Assembly (NCBI GenBank): GCA_021737405.1
Contig: JAIPEG010000004.1
Location: 186,001-250,000 of the forward strand
Reading direction: 5' to 3'
Origin: Bacteriovoracaceae bacterium
Lineage (GTDB): Bacteria > Bdellovibrionota > Bacteriovoracia > Bacteriovoracales > Bacteriovoracaceae
DNA length: 64,000 nucleotides
Position 1 is the stretch's first letter; the number at the start of each line of letters is the position of its first letter. Made by a program: the position numbers and the translations under genes. Under the pieces are notes generated by a model. It made no database searches, was not told where the DNA came from, and saw only the letters and a list, made by a program, of their open reading frames with translations. Positions 7,585-14,854 of the stretch are shown here, piece after piece.

Positions 7585-8658
7585 ATGTCTATATTTAGTA
7601 AACTCGATGCTGTTGTTGATCGTTTTGATAATCTCACGGAGAAAATGGGAGACCCTACACTTTATGAGAGGCAAGAGGAATATCAAGCCATTACAAAAGA
7701 GCGTGCAAACCTTGAAGATATCGTAAAAGCTTATAAAGAGTACAAGCAAGTTAAGGCCGATGTTGAAGAGGCTAAAGATATTTTAAAGAACGAAAAAGAT
7801 GAAGAAATGCGTGAGATGGCCAAAGAGGAGCTTTCTGAGAAAGAATCTGAGATTCCTGTTTGGGAAGATCGCCTTAAGTTACTTCTGCTTCCAAAAGATC
7901 CTATTGATGACAAAAACGTGATCATCGAAATTCGAGCTGGTGCGGGTGGAGATGAGGCAAGTATCTTTGTTGGTGATGTTTATAGGATGTATCAAAACTA
8001 TTGTCGCTCTTTAGGATTTAAAACAGAAAATATATCAGTTTCTGAAGGTGACGAAGGTATAAAGGAAATAATTTTTTCTATAAGTGGCGATAAAGTTTAT
8101 TCAAAGATGAAGTACGAGTCTGGAGTTCACCGTGTCCAAAGGGTACCCAAGACTGAGTCTCAGGGGCGCATACATACGTCGACAATTACTGTTGCCGTTC
8201 TCCCAGAAGTTGAAGACCTTGATTTTAAATTAAATATGAATGATGTGCGTGTCGACGTTTATCGCTCCTCGGGAGCAGGTGGTCAGTCGGTTAACACAAC
8301 CGACTCTGCCGTTCGAATGACCCACATACCGACCGGGGAAGTTGTTGCTTGCCAGGATGAACGTTCGCAGTTGAAGAATAAAGATAAGGCCATGAAAATC
8401 CTTACGGCCAGAATTTACGACAAGATGTTGCAAGAGAAAAATGCAAAAGAAGCCGCTGAGAGAAAAGGGCTTGTGGGAACTGGAGATCGCTCAGAAAGAA
8501 TCAGAACCTATAATTACCCGCAAGGACGTTGCTCAGATCACCGTATTGGCTTAACTCTCTATAGTCTAGACAAGATTATGGAAGGAGACCTTGGCGAGGT
8601 AACAGATGCTCTCGTCGCTCATAATCAGGCGGAGTTATTAAAAGGGCAAGAGGAGTAG
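7585..8658 (+). CDS. prfA: Peptide chain release factor 1
   Basis: 357 residues, as expected for RF1. The GGQ peptidyl-hydrolysis motif is at residues 232-234 (SSGAGGQSVNTTDSAV). The codon-reading loop is P188-K-T190, where E. coli RF1 has PAT, so the P-x-T rule for reading UAA and UAG is kept. Followed directly by prmC, the methylase that modifies the GGQ glutamine, a classic pairing. Its last bases supply the probable ribosome-binding site (AGGAG, 8651-8655) of prmC. Confidence 0.97.
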   Translation: MSIFSKLDAVVDRFDNLTEKMGDPTLYERQEEYQAITKERANLEDIVKAYKEYKQVKADVEEAKDILKNEKDEEMREMAKEELSEKESEIPVWEDRLKLLLLPKDPIDDKNVIIEIRAGAGGDEASIFVGDVYRMYQNYCRSLGFKTENISVSEGDEGIKEIIFSISGDKVYSKMKYESGVHRVQRVPKTESQGRIHTSTITVAVLPEVEDLDFKLNMNDVRVDVYRSSGAGGQSVNTTDSAVRMTHIPTGEVVACQDERSQLKNKDKAMKILTARIYDKMLQEKNAKEAAERKGLVGTGDRSERIRTYNYPQGRCSDHRIGLTLYSLDKIMEGDLGEVTDALVAHNQAELLKGQEE

Positions 8659-8662
8659 AGTT

Positions 8663-9529
8663 ATCAAAGATGTTATTGAAGAATTTTTTAATGAAAATTC
8701 TGAGAACTGGCGTGATAATTATCCAGGTCTATCTTTAAGGCGACTTTGTGAAGAATTTAATTTATACACCGGATGCCTTGGACCACAATTTTCTCAAAAC
8801 GAAAATATAGAAACCCCTGGGCCTTATTGGGACAACTTTTCAAGCAGCCTTAAGCAAGGTATTCCTCTTCAATATATTTCAAAGACAGCTTATTTTTATA
8901 AGAGTGAATTCTATGTGGATGAAAGGGTTCTTATTCCTCGCTCTGAAACTGAAATTTTAGTAGAAAAAGCTTGTGAGTATATTATGTCTCGCTCACCCTC
9001 TCAGATGAGTATTGCTGAAGTTGGAGTTGGAACTGGGGCAATAGGGCTTTCCTTATTACAAGAAATTAATGACAAAGAGCTCTCTTATTTAGGAGTTGAT
9101 ATCTCAAAAGATGCATTGGATGTATTTGAGATTAATCACTTTCGCCATGAATTTAAAATTAGTAACAAGCATATTGTGGCTTGGCAGCTAGGTGATCGAT
9201 TAGAAGGAGTTGAGGCCAAGTTTGATATGATTTTATCAAATCCTCCTTATATAAAAGAGAAAGAAGACTTAAACCTAGTACATGGCCAGGTTAAGAGCTT
9301 TGAGCCCCATGTTGCGCTTTTCTTAGCAGATGAATCATATGATGAATGGTTTACTAAGTTCTTTATTCAAAGTGCATCTCTTTTAAAGGAAGAAGGGCTA
9401 TTTTTGATGGAAGGCCATGAAAACCATTTAAGTCACTTATTGGAGCTTGCTGAGGATATTTATAAAAAGCCTGGTGAGATTATTAAGGACTATAATGAAA
9501 AAGATAGATTTTTAATCATAAGGAAGTAG
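8663..9529 (+). CDS. prmC: Release-factor glutamine methyltransferase PrmC (HemK)
   Basis: Open from 8642 in this frame. The first standard start codon is a GTG at 8915, which would give only 204 residues and remove the N-terminal substrate-binding domain. That domain is clearly encoded upstream: LSLRRLCEEFNLYTG, then GIPLQYISKTAYFYKSEF, running straight into VDERVLIPRSETE. The methyltransferase domain has EVGVGTGAIGLSLL (SAM loop) and the catalytic SNPPY. No ATG, GTG or TTG exists in frame between 8642 and 8915. AGGAG at 8651-8655 is placed for an ATC at 8663, which would give 288 residues, a normal PrmC length. A non-canonical start or a base error is implied. Modifies RF1/RF2 GGQ. Confidence 0.88.
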   Translation: MKDVIEEFFNENSENWRDNYPGLSLRRLCEEFNLYTGCLGPQFSQNENIETPGPYWDNFSSSLKQGIPLQYISKTAYFYKSEFYVDERVLIPRSETEILVEKACEYIMSRSPSQMSIAEVGVGTGAIGLSLLQEINDKELSYLGVDISKDALDVFEINHFRHEFKISNKHIVAWQLGDRLEGVEAKFDMILSNPPYIKEKEDLNLVHGQVKSFEPHVALFLADESYDEWFTKFFIQSASLLKEEGLFLMEGHENHLSHLLELAEDIYKKPGEIIKDYNEKDRFLIIRK

Positions 9530-9530
9530 T

Positions 9531-10784
9531 ATGGATAAATTAAAAGTTAATGGACCTACAAAGTTAAGTGGAGAAGTCAATATCTCTAAGGCGAAGAACG
9601 CTTACCTTCCACTATTGGCCGGCTGTATTCTTGCCAGTGATAAAGTTACCTTTTCTAAAGTTCCAGCTCTACGCGATATCGGAACAATGCATAGACTCCT
9701 TGAACACTTAGGAATGAAAATCAATGAGGAGTCAGATGGAACTTTTTCCTATCTTTTAGATAAATTAGAAAGTTATGAAGCCCCATATGATCTTGTTAAA
9801 ACAATGAGGGCCTCCATCTGTGTACTTGGGCCTTTGTTAGGTCGATTTAAAAAAGCGAAGGTAAGTCTACCAGGTGGTTGTGCTATAGGGACAAGACCTA
9901 TTGATTTGCATTTGAAAAACCTAGAAAAAATGGGTGCTAAAATTACGATCGAAGGCGGCTATGTCTTAGCGGAAACTGAGGGTCTTAAAGGAGCAAGACT
10001 GACTCTAGATTTTCCTTCCGTTGGAGCTACTGAAAACCTTATGATGGCGGCGGTTTTAGCAGATGGTGAAACAATTATTGAAAACGCAGCGCTTGAGCCT
10101 GAAATTACAGATCTTGGGCATTTTCTTTGTGAGATGGGAGCCGATATATCGGGGCTTGATTCAAAGACTATCACAATTAAAGGTAAGCCTTTAATGAAAG
10201 GATGTTCCTATACCGCTATTGGCGATAGGATTGAAGCCGCAACTTACATCATCGCCGGATTAATGACGGGCTCAGAGATTACGGTTAAGGGTTTTAATCC
10301 AAAACATATTGAAGCTGTCCTTCAAAAGCTATCTCAAATGAATGCTCAAATGGTTGTTGGAAAAGACTTTGTTAAAGTCAAACCATCAAAACTCAAAGCC
10401 AGCAATATTGATACGGCCCCATATCCTGGTTTTCCTACAGATGTGCAAGCTCAAATTCTAGCACTTGCAACCCAAGCAGAAGGAACATCAATTATAACAG
10501 AGCATATTTTTGAAAATCGTTTTATGCATGTTCCAGAATTACAAAGAATGGGAGCGGATATTACGGTTAAGGGGAATTCGGCCATTGTTAAGGGTGGAGT
10601 AAAGCTTAAAGGTGCACCTGTTATGTGTACCGACTTAAGAGCTTCGGCCGCACTTGTTCTCGCGGGGTTTTGTGCAGAAGGCATTACAGAGGTGCAGCGA
10701 ATTTATCATCTTGATAGGGGCTATGAATTACTAGGACAAAAGTTTGCATCCTTAAATGCAACTGTCACAAGAGTAGGTGAATAA
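9531..10784 (+). CDS. murA: UDP-N-acetylglucosamine 1-carboxyvinyltransferase
   Basis: 417 residues, usual MurA length. It catalyses the first committed step of peptidoglycan synthesis, moving enolpyruvate from PEP to UDP-GlcNAc in the cytoplasm. The opening KLSGEVNISKAKNAYLPLLA carries the conserved K and N of the active site. C117 in LPGGCAIGTRPIDLHL is the catalytic, fosfomycin-targeted Cys. PGFPTDVQAQILALA and DLRASAALVLAG are also standard blocks. It starts 1 bp after prmC and overlaps the HIT gene by 8 bp, so prfA-prmC-murA-hit looks like one transcript. Confidence 0.97.
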   Translation: MDKLKVNGPTKLSGEVNISKAKNAYLPLLAGCILASDKVTFSKVPALRDIGTMHRLLEHLGMKINEESDGTFSYLLDKLESYEAPYDLVKTMRASICVLGPLLGRFKKAKVSLPGGCAIGTRPIDLHLKNLEKMGAKITIEGGYVLAETEGLKGARLTLDFPSVGATENLMMAAVLADGETIIENAALEPEITDLGHFLCEMGADISGLDSKTITIKGKPLMKGCSYTAIGDRIEAATYIIAGLMTGSEITVKGFNPKHIEAVLQKLSQMNAQMVVGKDFVKVKPSKLKASNIDTAPYPGFPTDVQAQILALATQAEGTSIITEHIFENRFMHVPELQRMGADITVKGNSAIVKGGVKLKGAPVMCTDLRASAALVLAGFCAEGITEVQRIYHLDRGYELLGQKFASLNATVTRVGE

Positions 10785-11127
10785 GGTGGATTGTTTATTC
10801 TGTAAAATGATTAAAGGTGAAATACCTGTCGATAAAGTTTTTGAAAATGAATCGGTATTAGGTTTTAGAGATATTCACCCTCAAGCTAAAGATCATTTTC
10901 TTTTTATATCAAAACTGCACACAGAAAATATTAATCATTTAACCGATACTCATACCGAGCAACTCGGAGAGGTTTTTTCTGCTATTAAGCTTTTCTCCGA
11001 AAATAATGATCTCGCTGGTGATGGCTTTAGGGTTGTAACGAATATGGGTAAAAATGGCGGTCAGACGGTATTTCATACCCACTTTCATGTTCTTGGTGGT
11101 GAACCTCTAGGACGATTTGGTCGTTAA
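10777..11127 (+). CDS. HIT-family (HinT-like) nucleotide-binding protein
   Basis: 116 residues covering a single HIT domain. It opens with CLFCKMIKGEIPVDKVFEN, the typical Zn-type CxxC of HinT, and ends with the histidine triad TVFHTHFHVLGG. HinT enzymes hydrolyse AMP-lysine and other phosphoramidates. The GTG at 10777 overlaps murA by 8 bp. A second in-frame GTG at 10786 is an equally possible start and would drop three residues. Confidence 0.93.
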   Translation: MNKVDCLFCKMIKGEIPVDKVFENESVLGFRDIHPQAKDHFLFISKLHTENINHLTDTHTEQLGEVFSAIKLFSENNDLAGDGFRVVTNMGKNGGQTVFHTHFHVLGGEPLGRFGR

Positions 11128-11129
11128 CT

Positions 11130-11891
11130 TTACTGAAGACCTTCAAATAAACAATTGAGAGTCGCTTTTTGTAGTGGTGTTAAATCAAAGATTTGGGCCA
11201 TGATAATGACAGGACTCTCTTTAATTGAAGCAAGAAAGACAACCTGTCCTTTCTCTAAATCCCAAGAGTAAACTTCAAAATTGTTTGCAAACTTGCCTTC
11301 ATAGTTTTTAAAAAGGGCTTCACCAAGCTCTTTGTTTTCACTAGGGTTTGGTCTCGACTGGCCTTCTACAACTACTCTGATGAGTTGGTTTTTCTCCCCT
11401 TCTTTTTCAGCTTTTTTAAGATGATTGTAAGCAATCGTCATCTGAGTTGCGCCAAGGTTGGATCGAAGAAGGTGCCATAGCTCTTCAAAAAATGCGGTAC
11501 GATCGTTTGGCCAAAGTCCTTTTAAGTGACTTAATTGAGCAAACATATTTTCAATGAGTCCTAGGTTATTTTTAAGCGTCCAAGTAGAGTAGGTACTTTT
11601 GGTGATATTTTCTGCGGTTTGTAAGTCCATTGTATCGAAAAGCTCAGAAGTTAAGAAGTCTTCAGAGATGGTCTTAATAGGAGCATACTTATTGGTCTTG
11701 TTCAGTTTCTCAGTAAGTTCATTTGCCTTCTCCTCTTCTTTTAAAAGGTGCTTAGGCAAAAGGATGCTGTGGATTTCTTTACCTTCTAGGTCTTCAATAT
11801 CAAAAATTTGAGGCCTACCAGGCTTTTCCTCAGTAAAGGTTTGATAGAGAACTTGAGAGTCATTTTTAACAAAAGCGATTGAAAGATCCAT
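11130..11891 (-). CDS. Conserved-looking cytoplasmic protein, unknown function
   Basis: 253 residues, no signal peptide or membrane segment. The N-terminal 60 residues look like a small beta-rich unit (MDLSIAFVKNDSQVLYQTF), the middle is helical and charged (LLKEEEKANELTEKLNK), and the C-terminal part has strands ending QVVFLASIKESPVIIMAQIF. I recognise no family. It converges on the HIT gene with a 2-bp gap. A clear gene by its codon structure, but function unassigned. Confidence 0.65.
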   Translation of the reverse strand: MDLSIAFVKNDSQVLYQTFTEEKPGRPQIFDIEDLEGKEIHSILLPKHLLKEEEKANELTEKLNKTNKYAPIKTISEDFLTSELFDTMDLQTAENITKSTYSTWTLKNNLGLIENMFAQLSHLKGLWPNDRTAFFEELWHLLRSNLGATQMTIAYNHLKKAEKEGEKNQLIRVVVEGQSRPNPSENKELGEALFKNYEGKFANNFEVYSWDLEKGQVVFLASIKESPVIIMAQIFDLTPLQKATLNCLFEGLQ

Positions 11892-12005
11892 GAGTCTCCT
11901 AAAAGTAGTTGAGTTTCGCAGACTGTTATTTTATCTAATCAATTGTGGCTTTGAAAAGGTTTCTTTTGCCCATTTCCTGGCGGCTTTTGGCCTTTAAACT
12001 ACTTT

Positions 12006-12013
12006 GCTATAAT
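12006..12013 (+). promoter_or_regulatory. Extended -10 element next to the start codon
   Basis: GCTATAAT (12006-12013) contains a perfect TATAAT only 6 bp before the ATG at 12020, with no Shine-Dalgarno between them. If used, the transcript would start at or next to the ATG. No good -35 is seen at the right distance. Confidence 0.3.
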
Positions 12014-12019
12014 AATTTC

Positions 12020-12694
12020 ATGAACTTAATGCTTCGCGCCCCAGCCATTGTCCTTCTTTTCCTTTTTTTCTTGAGGTGTTCTTGGGGACAGGACGAGCGA
12101 TTATTTAGAGAGCTTTTACTTCATAATGAAAAAGAGAAGCTCAATAACAAAGTAGAAACACTTTATCGTATTAAGGCCCGCTCTAATCGACATTTTCTGG
12201 ACCTTACGGCCGATGATCGGCCAGAGAGTTTGTTTACGGCCAAGAGGGATGGGGAAGATTGGTTACAAATTTATGACCATCTTGGAAAAGAGGTTTATCG
12301 CACTTCACTGCAGGCAAGTGGTCCCTGGAGTCGCCTTTATAAAATTCAGGTTAGACGCCTAAATAAAGATACAAAAGTGCTACTTCTATATTTTTATGAA
12401 GGAGTTACGAGATACCTTGAATTTCAAGGGACAACACGTTTGTACTTTATAACCTATGAAAAAAATAAGCTTGATACGTTAAAGTTATATAAAGGTCCTC
12501 TTCTTTGGGACGAAAATAGAGATTTCAAGGACCACTATCACCAAAGAAAATATGAGGTCAGTCTCTATGATCTAGATGGTGATAATACTCGTGAAGTTTC
12601 TGTTTCTTATGGAAGAATGAACCGAGTTTATAAATACCTCGGAGATGGAGTGTGGTTTAATTTTGATGATCGTAAGACCCTTTTAAATTTCTAA
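12020..12694 (+). CDS. Secreted protein of unknown function
   Basis: 224 residues from the ATG at 12020; a GTG at 11945 would add 25. I prefer 12020 because the protein then begins with a clean signal peptide (NLMLRAPAIVLLFLFFLRC, then SWGQ). The mature part is rich in Tyr and charged residues, with LFRELLLHNEKEKLNNKVET, RFFT-like strands and a late LYDLDGDNTREVSVSYGR that resembles a single FG-GAP or calcium-loop-like unit (D-L-D-G-D-N). That could mean an extracellular beta-propeller-like fragment. Family not recognised. It converges with the next gene, overlapping by 4 bp. Confidence 0.6.
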   Translation: MNLMLRAPAIVLLFLFFLRCSWGQDERLFRELLLHNEKEKLNNKVETLYRIKARSNRHFLDLTADDRPESLFTAKRDGEDWLQIYDHLGKEVYRTSLQASGPWSRLYKIQVRRLNKDTKVLLLYFYEGVTRYLEFQGTTRLYFITYEKNKLDTLKLYKGPLLWDENRDFKDHYHQRKYEVSLYDLDGDNTREVSVSYGRMNRVYKYLGDGVWFNFDDRKTLLNF

Positions 12695-13143
12695 GAGGCC
12701 TTTGGGATATTATGATCTTCTTCGTCCTTCTTTCTCTTCTCTCTTTCTTTATTTAGATCAACGGTATTTGAGGTCGCAGAAAAGACTGGCTCAATAACAT
12801 AATGGTCTTGAGAATTCTTATTTTCTAGACCCTTCATAATTGAATACCAAAGAGCAAATGGTAGGCTGACTAAGCTAAAGAGAAAGAGATAAGTCGGCCA
12901 AGACTTTCTTTGACTTTTGGTTTGGTTAATAAGTTTTTTTTCTGCAGGTTCTCTTGTTTTAACTAAAATCGTTGAGTCGATGACAAAATTTCTTTGTTGC
13001 CAATTAAAGCCAGGGTCTTGCTTAGGACTTACTTCCTTATATTCTTCTATTGATATCCCTGTTACAGGTTCAACCGCAGGTGAACGACCGAAGGCTGCCG
13101 TAGACAGTAGAATAAGAAAAGGAATGAGGATTTTTGTGATCAT
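12691..13143 (-). CDS. Exported membrane-anchored small protein
   Basis: 150 residues. Signal peptide (MITKILIPFLILLSTAAFG), then a short periplasmic part (PAVEPVTGISIEEYKEV and DSTILVKTREPAEKKL). A membrane segment follows near residues 93-113 (YLFLFSLVSLPFALWYSIM) and then a charged cytoplasmic tail (EREKRKKDEEDHN). No family recognised. The ~190 bp upstream hold repeated TAAGGACTT motifs that may control it. Confidence 0.6.
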   Translation of the reverse strand: MITKILIPFLILLSTAAFGRSPAVEPVTGISIEEYKEVSPKQDPGFNWQQRNFVIDSTILVKTREPAEKKLINQTKSQRKSWPTYLFLFSLVSLPFALWYSIMKGLENKNSQDHYVIEPVFSATSNTVDLNKEREKRKKDEEDHNIPKAS

Positions 13144-13190
13144 AGTAGAGCCCCTTATATTGTCCTTTTCGGTCTAAGAGTAATCGAAGA

Positions 13191-13273
13191 TAAGGACTTT
13201 TTTGCTCAAAAGATGAATGCTTACAGGGGAATGCTTAATGCTAAGGACTTGAAATTATTCAGAAAAAGTCCTT
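13191..13273. promoter_or_regulatory. Repeated TAAGGACTT motifs with an 8-bp inverted pair
   Basis: TAAGGACTT occurs at 13191-13199 and 13242-13250. The reverse complement AAGTCCTT is at 13266-13273, so the second and third form a dyad with a 15-bp loop. GAATGCTTA is also repeated nearby (around 13215-13240). No T-tract follows, so it is more like an operator region for the gene ending at 12691 than a terminator. Confidence 0.3.
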
Positions 13274-13333
13274 CTGATAATTATAAACGTCAAAAATAAA
13301 GAAAGCTATCGGGGTAAAAAAGTCGATAATTTC

Positions 13334-14179
13334 TTAAGTGCCAGAAATCTTAAGAAGCATATTTTGATCCACTGAGATCATTTGTCCTTTCTCAAGAGGG
13401 AGCCATACATTCTCTCCACTTAAAGGCTCTGATGAAAAGATGAGATGATTTATATAGCCGGTTTTCGTACGGGCCTCACACTCTGGAGAAAACGAGGGAC
13501 AAGAGTCTCTATCTCCGCAGAGGTTTTTATAGGTGGAATAAAATAAGTTCTTACCACCTTGGTACCCGACCATATGTTTCCCATTTGTCAGAATAAAAGT
13601 GTAATAAGTGGCTTTTTCACCAGAGTCATCTTTGTCAGCGGGTGCTCCAGCAACCTTTATTAGTTCTTCCATTGCTTTTGCAAGAGTATCTGTAAGTAGG
13701 GAGTGTTCAATTGTTTTATCCCCGAGGTTATATTTTCCAGATAAGTGAGATAGAAGAAAGTAGAAAATAAGTTCGCTATCTGTCTCGCCTAAGATGAAGC
13801 GCCTTAACGAAGGGGAAACTCGCGCCTTTAATTCGTCTTTTTTATCATTAAAGTCAGTAATGTTGCCATTGTGAGCAAAAATCCAATTACCATATTGAAA
13901 AGGATGCGTGTTGAGAATGTTATTATTACCAACAGTCGTCTTTCTAATGTGGGCAACAACGGTTTCTGAACTTACTACACCTGATACTCTTTTAAAAATA
14001 GCGTCTCCTACTGCGGCCTGTGCTGACTTTACAACGTGAGGACTATTTTCGACATAATAGGCAACTCCCCATCCATCTGGATGTGAGCCACTTTGAATTC
14101 CAAGGGCATTTTCTGCATCCACAAGGCTTGAGTGGACCTGACTTTGAATAACGGATCTAAATCCAAATAATCTACACAT
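13334..14179 (-). CDS. Class II glutamine amidotransferase (YafJ-like)
   Basis: 281 residues. The N-terminal nucleophile Cys2 is present (MCRLFGFRS), exposed when Met1 is removed. The Ntn glutaminase blocks follow in order: PDGWGVAYYVENSPHVVKSA, VVAHIRKTTVGN, THPFQYGNWIFAHNGNITDF, then GETDSELIFYFLLSHL. This is the stand-alone YafJ/EgtC-type domain that frees ammonia from glutamine or hydrolyses gamma-glutamyl bonds. No synthase domain is fused to it. No neighbour reveals the acceptor. Transcribed alone, about 30 bp after tetR on the same strand. Confidence 0.88.
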   Translation of the reverse strand: MCRLFGFRSVIQSQVHSSLVDAENALGIQSGSHPDGWGVAYYVENSPHVVKSAQAAVGDAIFKRVSGVVSSETVVAHIRKTTVGNNNILNTHPFQYGNWIFAHNGNITDFNDKKDELKARVSPSLRRFILGETDSELIFYFLLSHLSGKYNLGDKTIEHSLLTDTLAKAMEELIKVAGAPADKDDSGEKATYYTFILTNGKHMVGYQGGKNLFYSTYKNLCGDRDSCPSFSPECEARTKTGYINHLIFSSEPLSGENVWLPLEKGQMISVDQNMLLKISGT

Positions 14180-14210
14180 AGTGAATTTATCGGCTTTTTA
14201 AACAAACTAC

Positions 14211-14846
14211 TTAATTTTTTAAAGAGTTGATGATGGCGCTCGCTAATTTTTTAAATGATTTTTCTTTTTGTTTAATCTCCATCCACTTTTCATCACCACA
14301 CTTACTTTTTAAGTAGTTCGTATTCATAAAGGTTGCGAAGTGGATGATATTGGCAAAGAGCATTCGCATGGCCCACTCTCTATCTTCGTAAGGAACTTGT
14401 TCGCCAACATCTCGAGTAATGACTTCTAAAAGGGCCTTTCCTCCGGGGGGACCAAACGGCTCGTCTTCAGAGTGAAGGTTGTCGTCTTCAGGGCAAAGGT
14501 GGTCACTTAAGATCATCTTAAATGAGTTGATAAGAGCGGTCCCATTGCTTTGAAACATATCAAACATTTTAAAGGTCATCTCTGGAGTCGTAATTCCTTC
14601 CTCATGAGAAAGCTTTTCTACACCGGACTCCATCCAGCGGTAGTTGTATTCGAAAATAGAATGAAGAAGGTTAAGTTTATTTTTAAAATGATAATTGATC
14701 GAAGCCACATTTACATCTGCTTCTTGTGCAATATCTCTAATCGATACTCCATCAAAGCCCTGGCGAGCAAAGAGTTCATTTGCTACTGCTAAAATTTTTG
14801 TTTTAGTATCAGTAATATCAATGTGACTATCATTTAAGTTAACCAT
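14211..14846 (-). CDS. TetR/AcrR-family repressor of the efflux operon
   Basis: 211 residues. The N-terminal HTH is typical: KILAVANELFARQGFDGVSI, RDIAQEADVNVASINYHF, KNKLNLLHSIFEYNYRWM. The C-terminal ligand domain is helical, with several Met and Phe. It is the last gene of the tolC-RND-tetR operon, 8 bp after the RND gene. Two identical 12-bp dyads (19449-19477) that overlap the operon promoter are the obvious operator. The inferred role is autorepression of the pump until a toxic ligand binds. Confidence 0.9.
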   Translation of the reverse strand: MVNLNDSHIDITDTKTKILAVANELFARQGFDGVSIRDIAQEADVNVASINYHFKNKLNLLHSIFEYNYRWMESGVEKLSHEEGITTPEMTFKMFDMFQSNGTALINSFKMILSDHLCPEDDNLHSEDEPFGPPGGKALLEVITRDVGEQVPYEDREWAMRMLFANIIHFATFMNTNYLKSKCGDEKWMEIKQKEKSFKKLASAIINSLKN

Positions 14847-14854
14847 GTCTCTTC

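Noticed and set aside
8915-9529. Short PrmC of 204 residues from the GTG at 8915
   Set aside because: It lacks the N-terminal domain that is plainly encoded upstream in the same frame.
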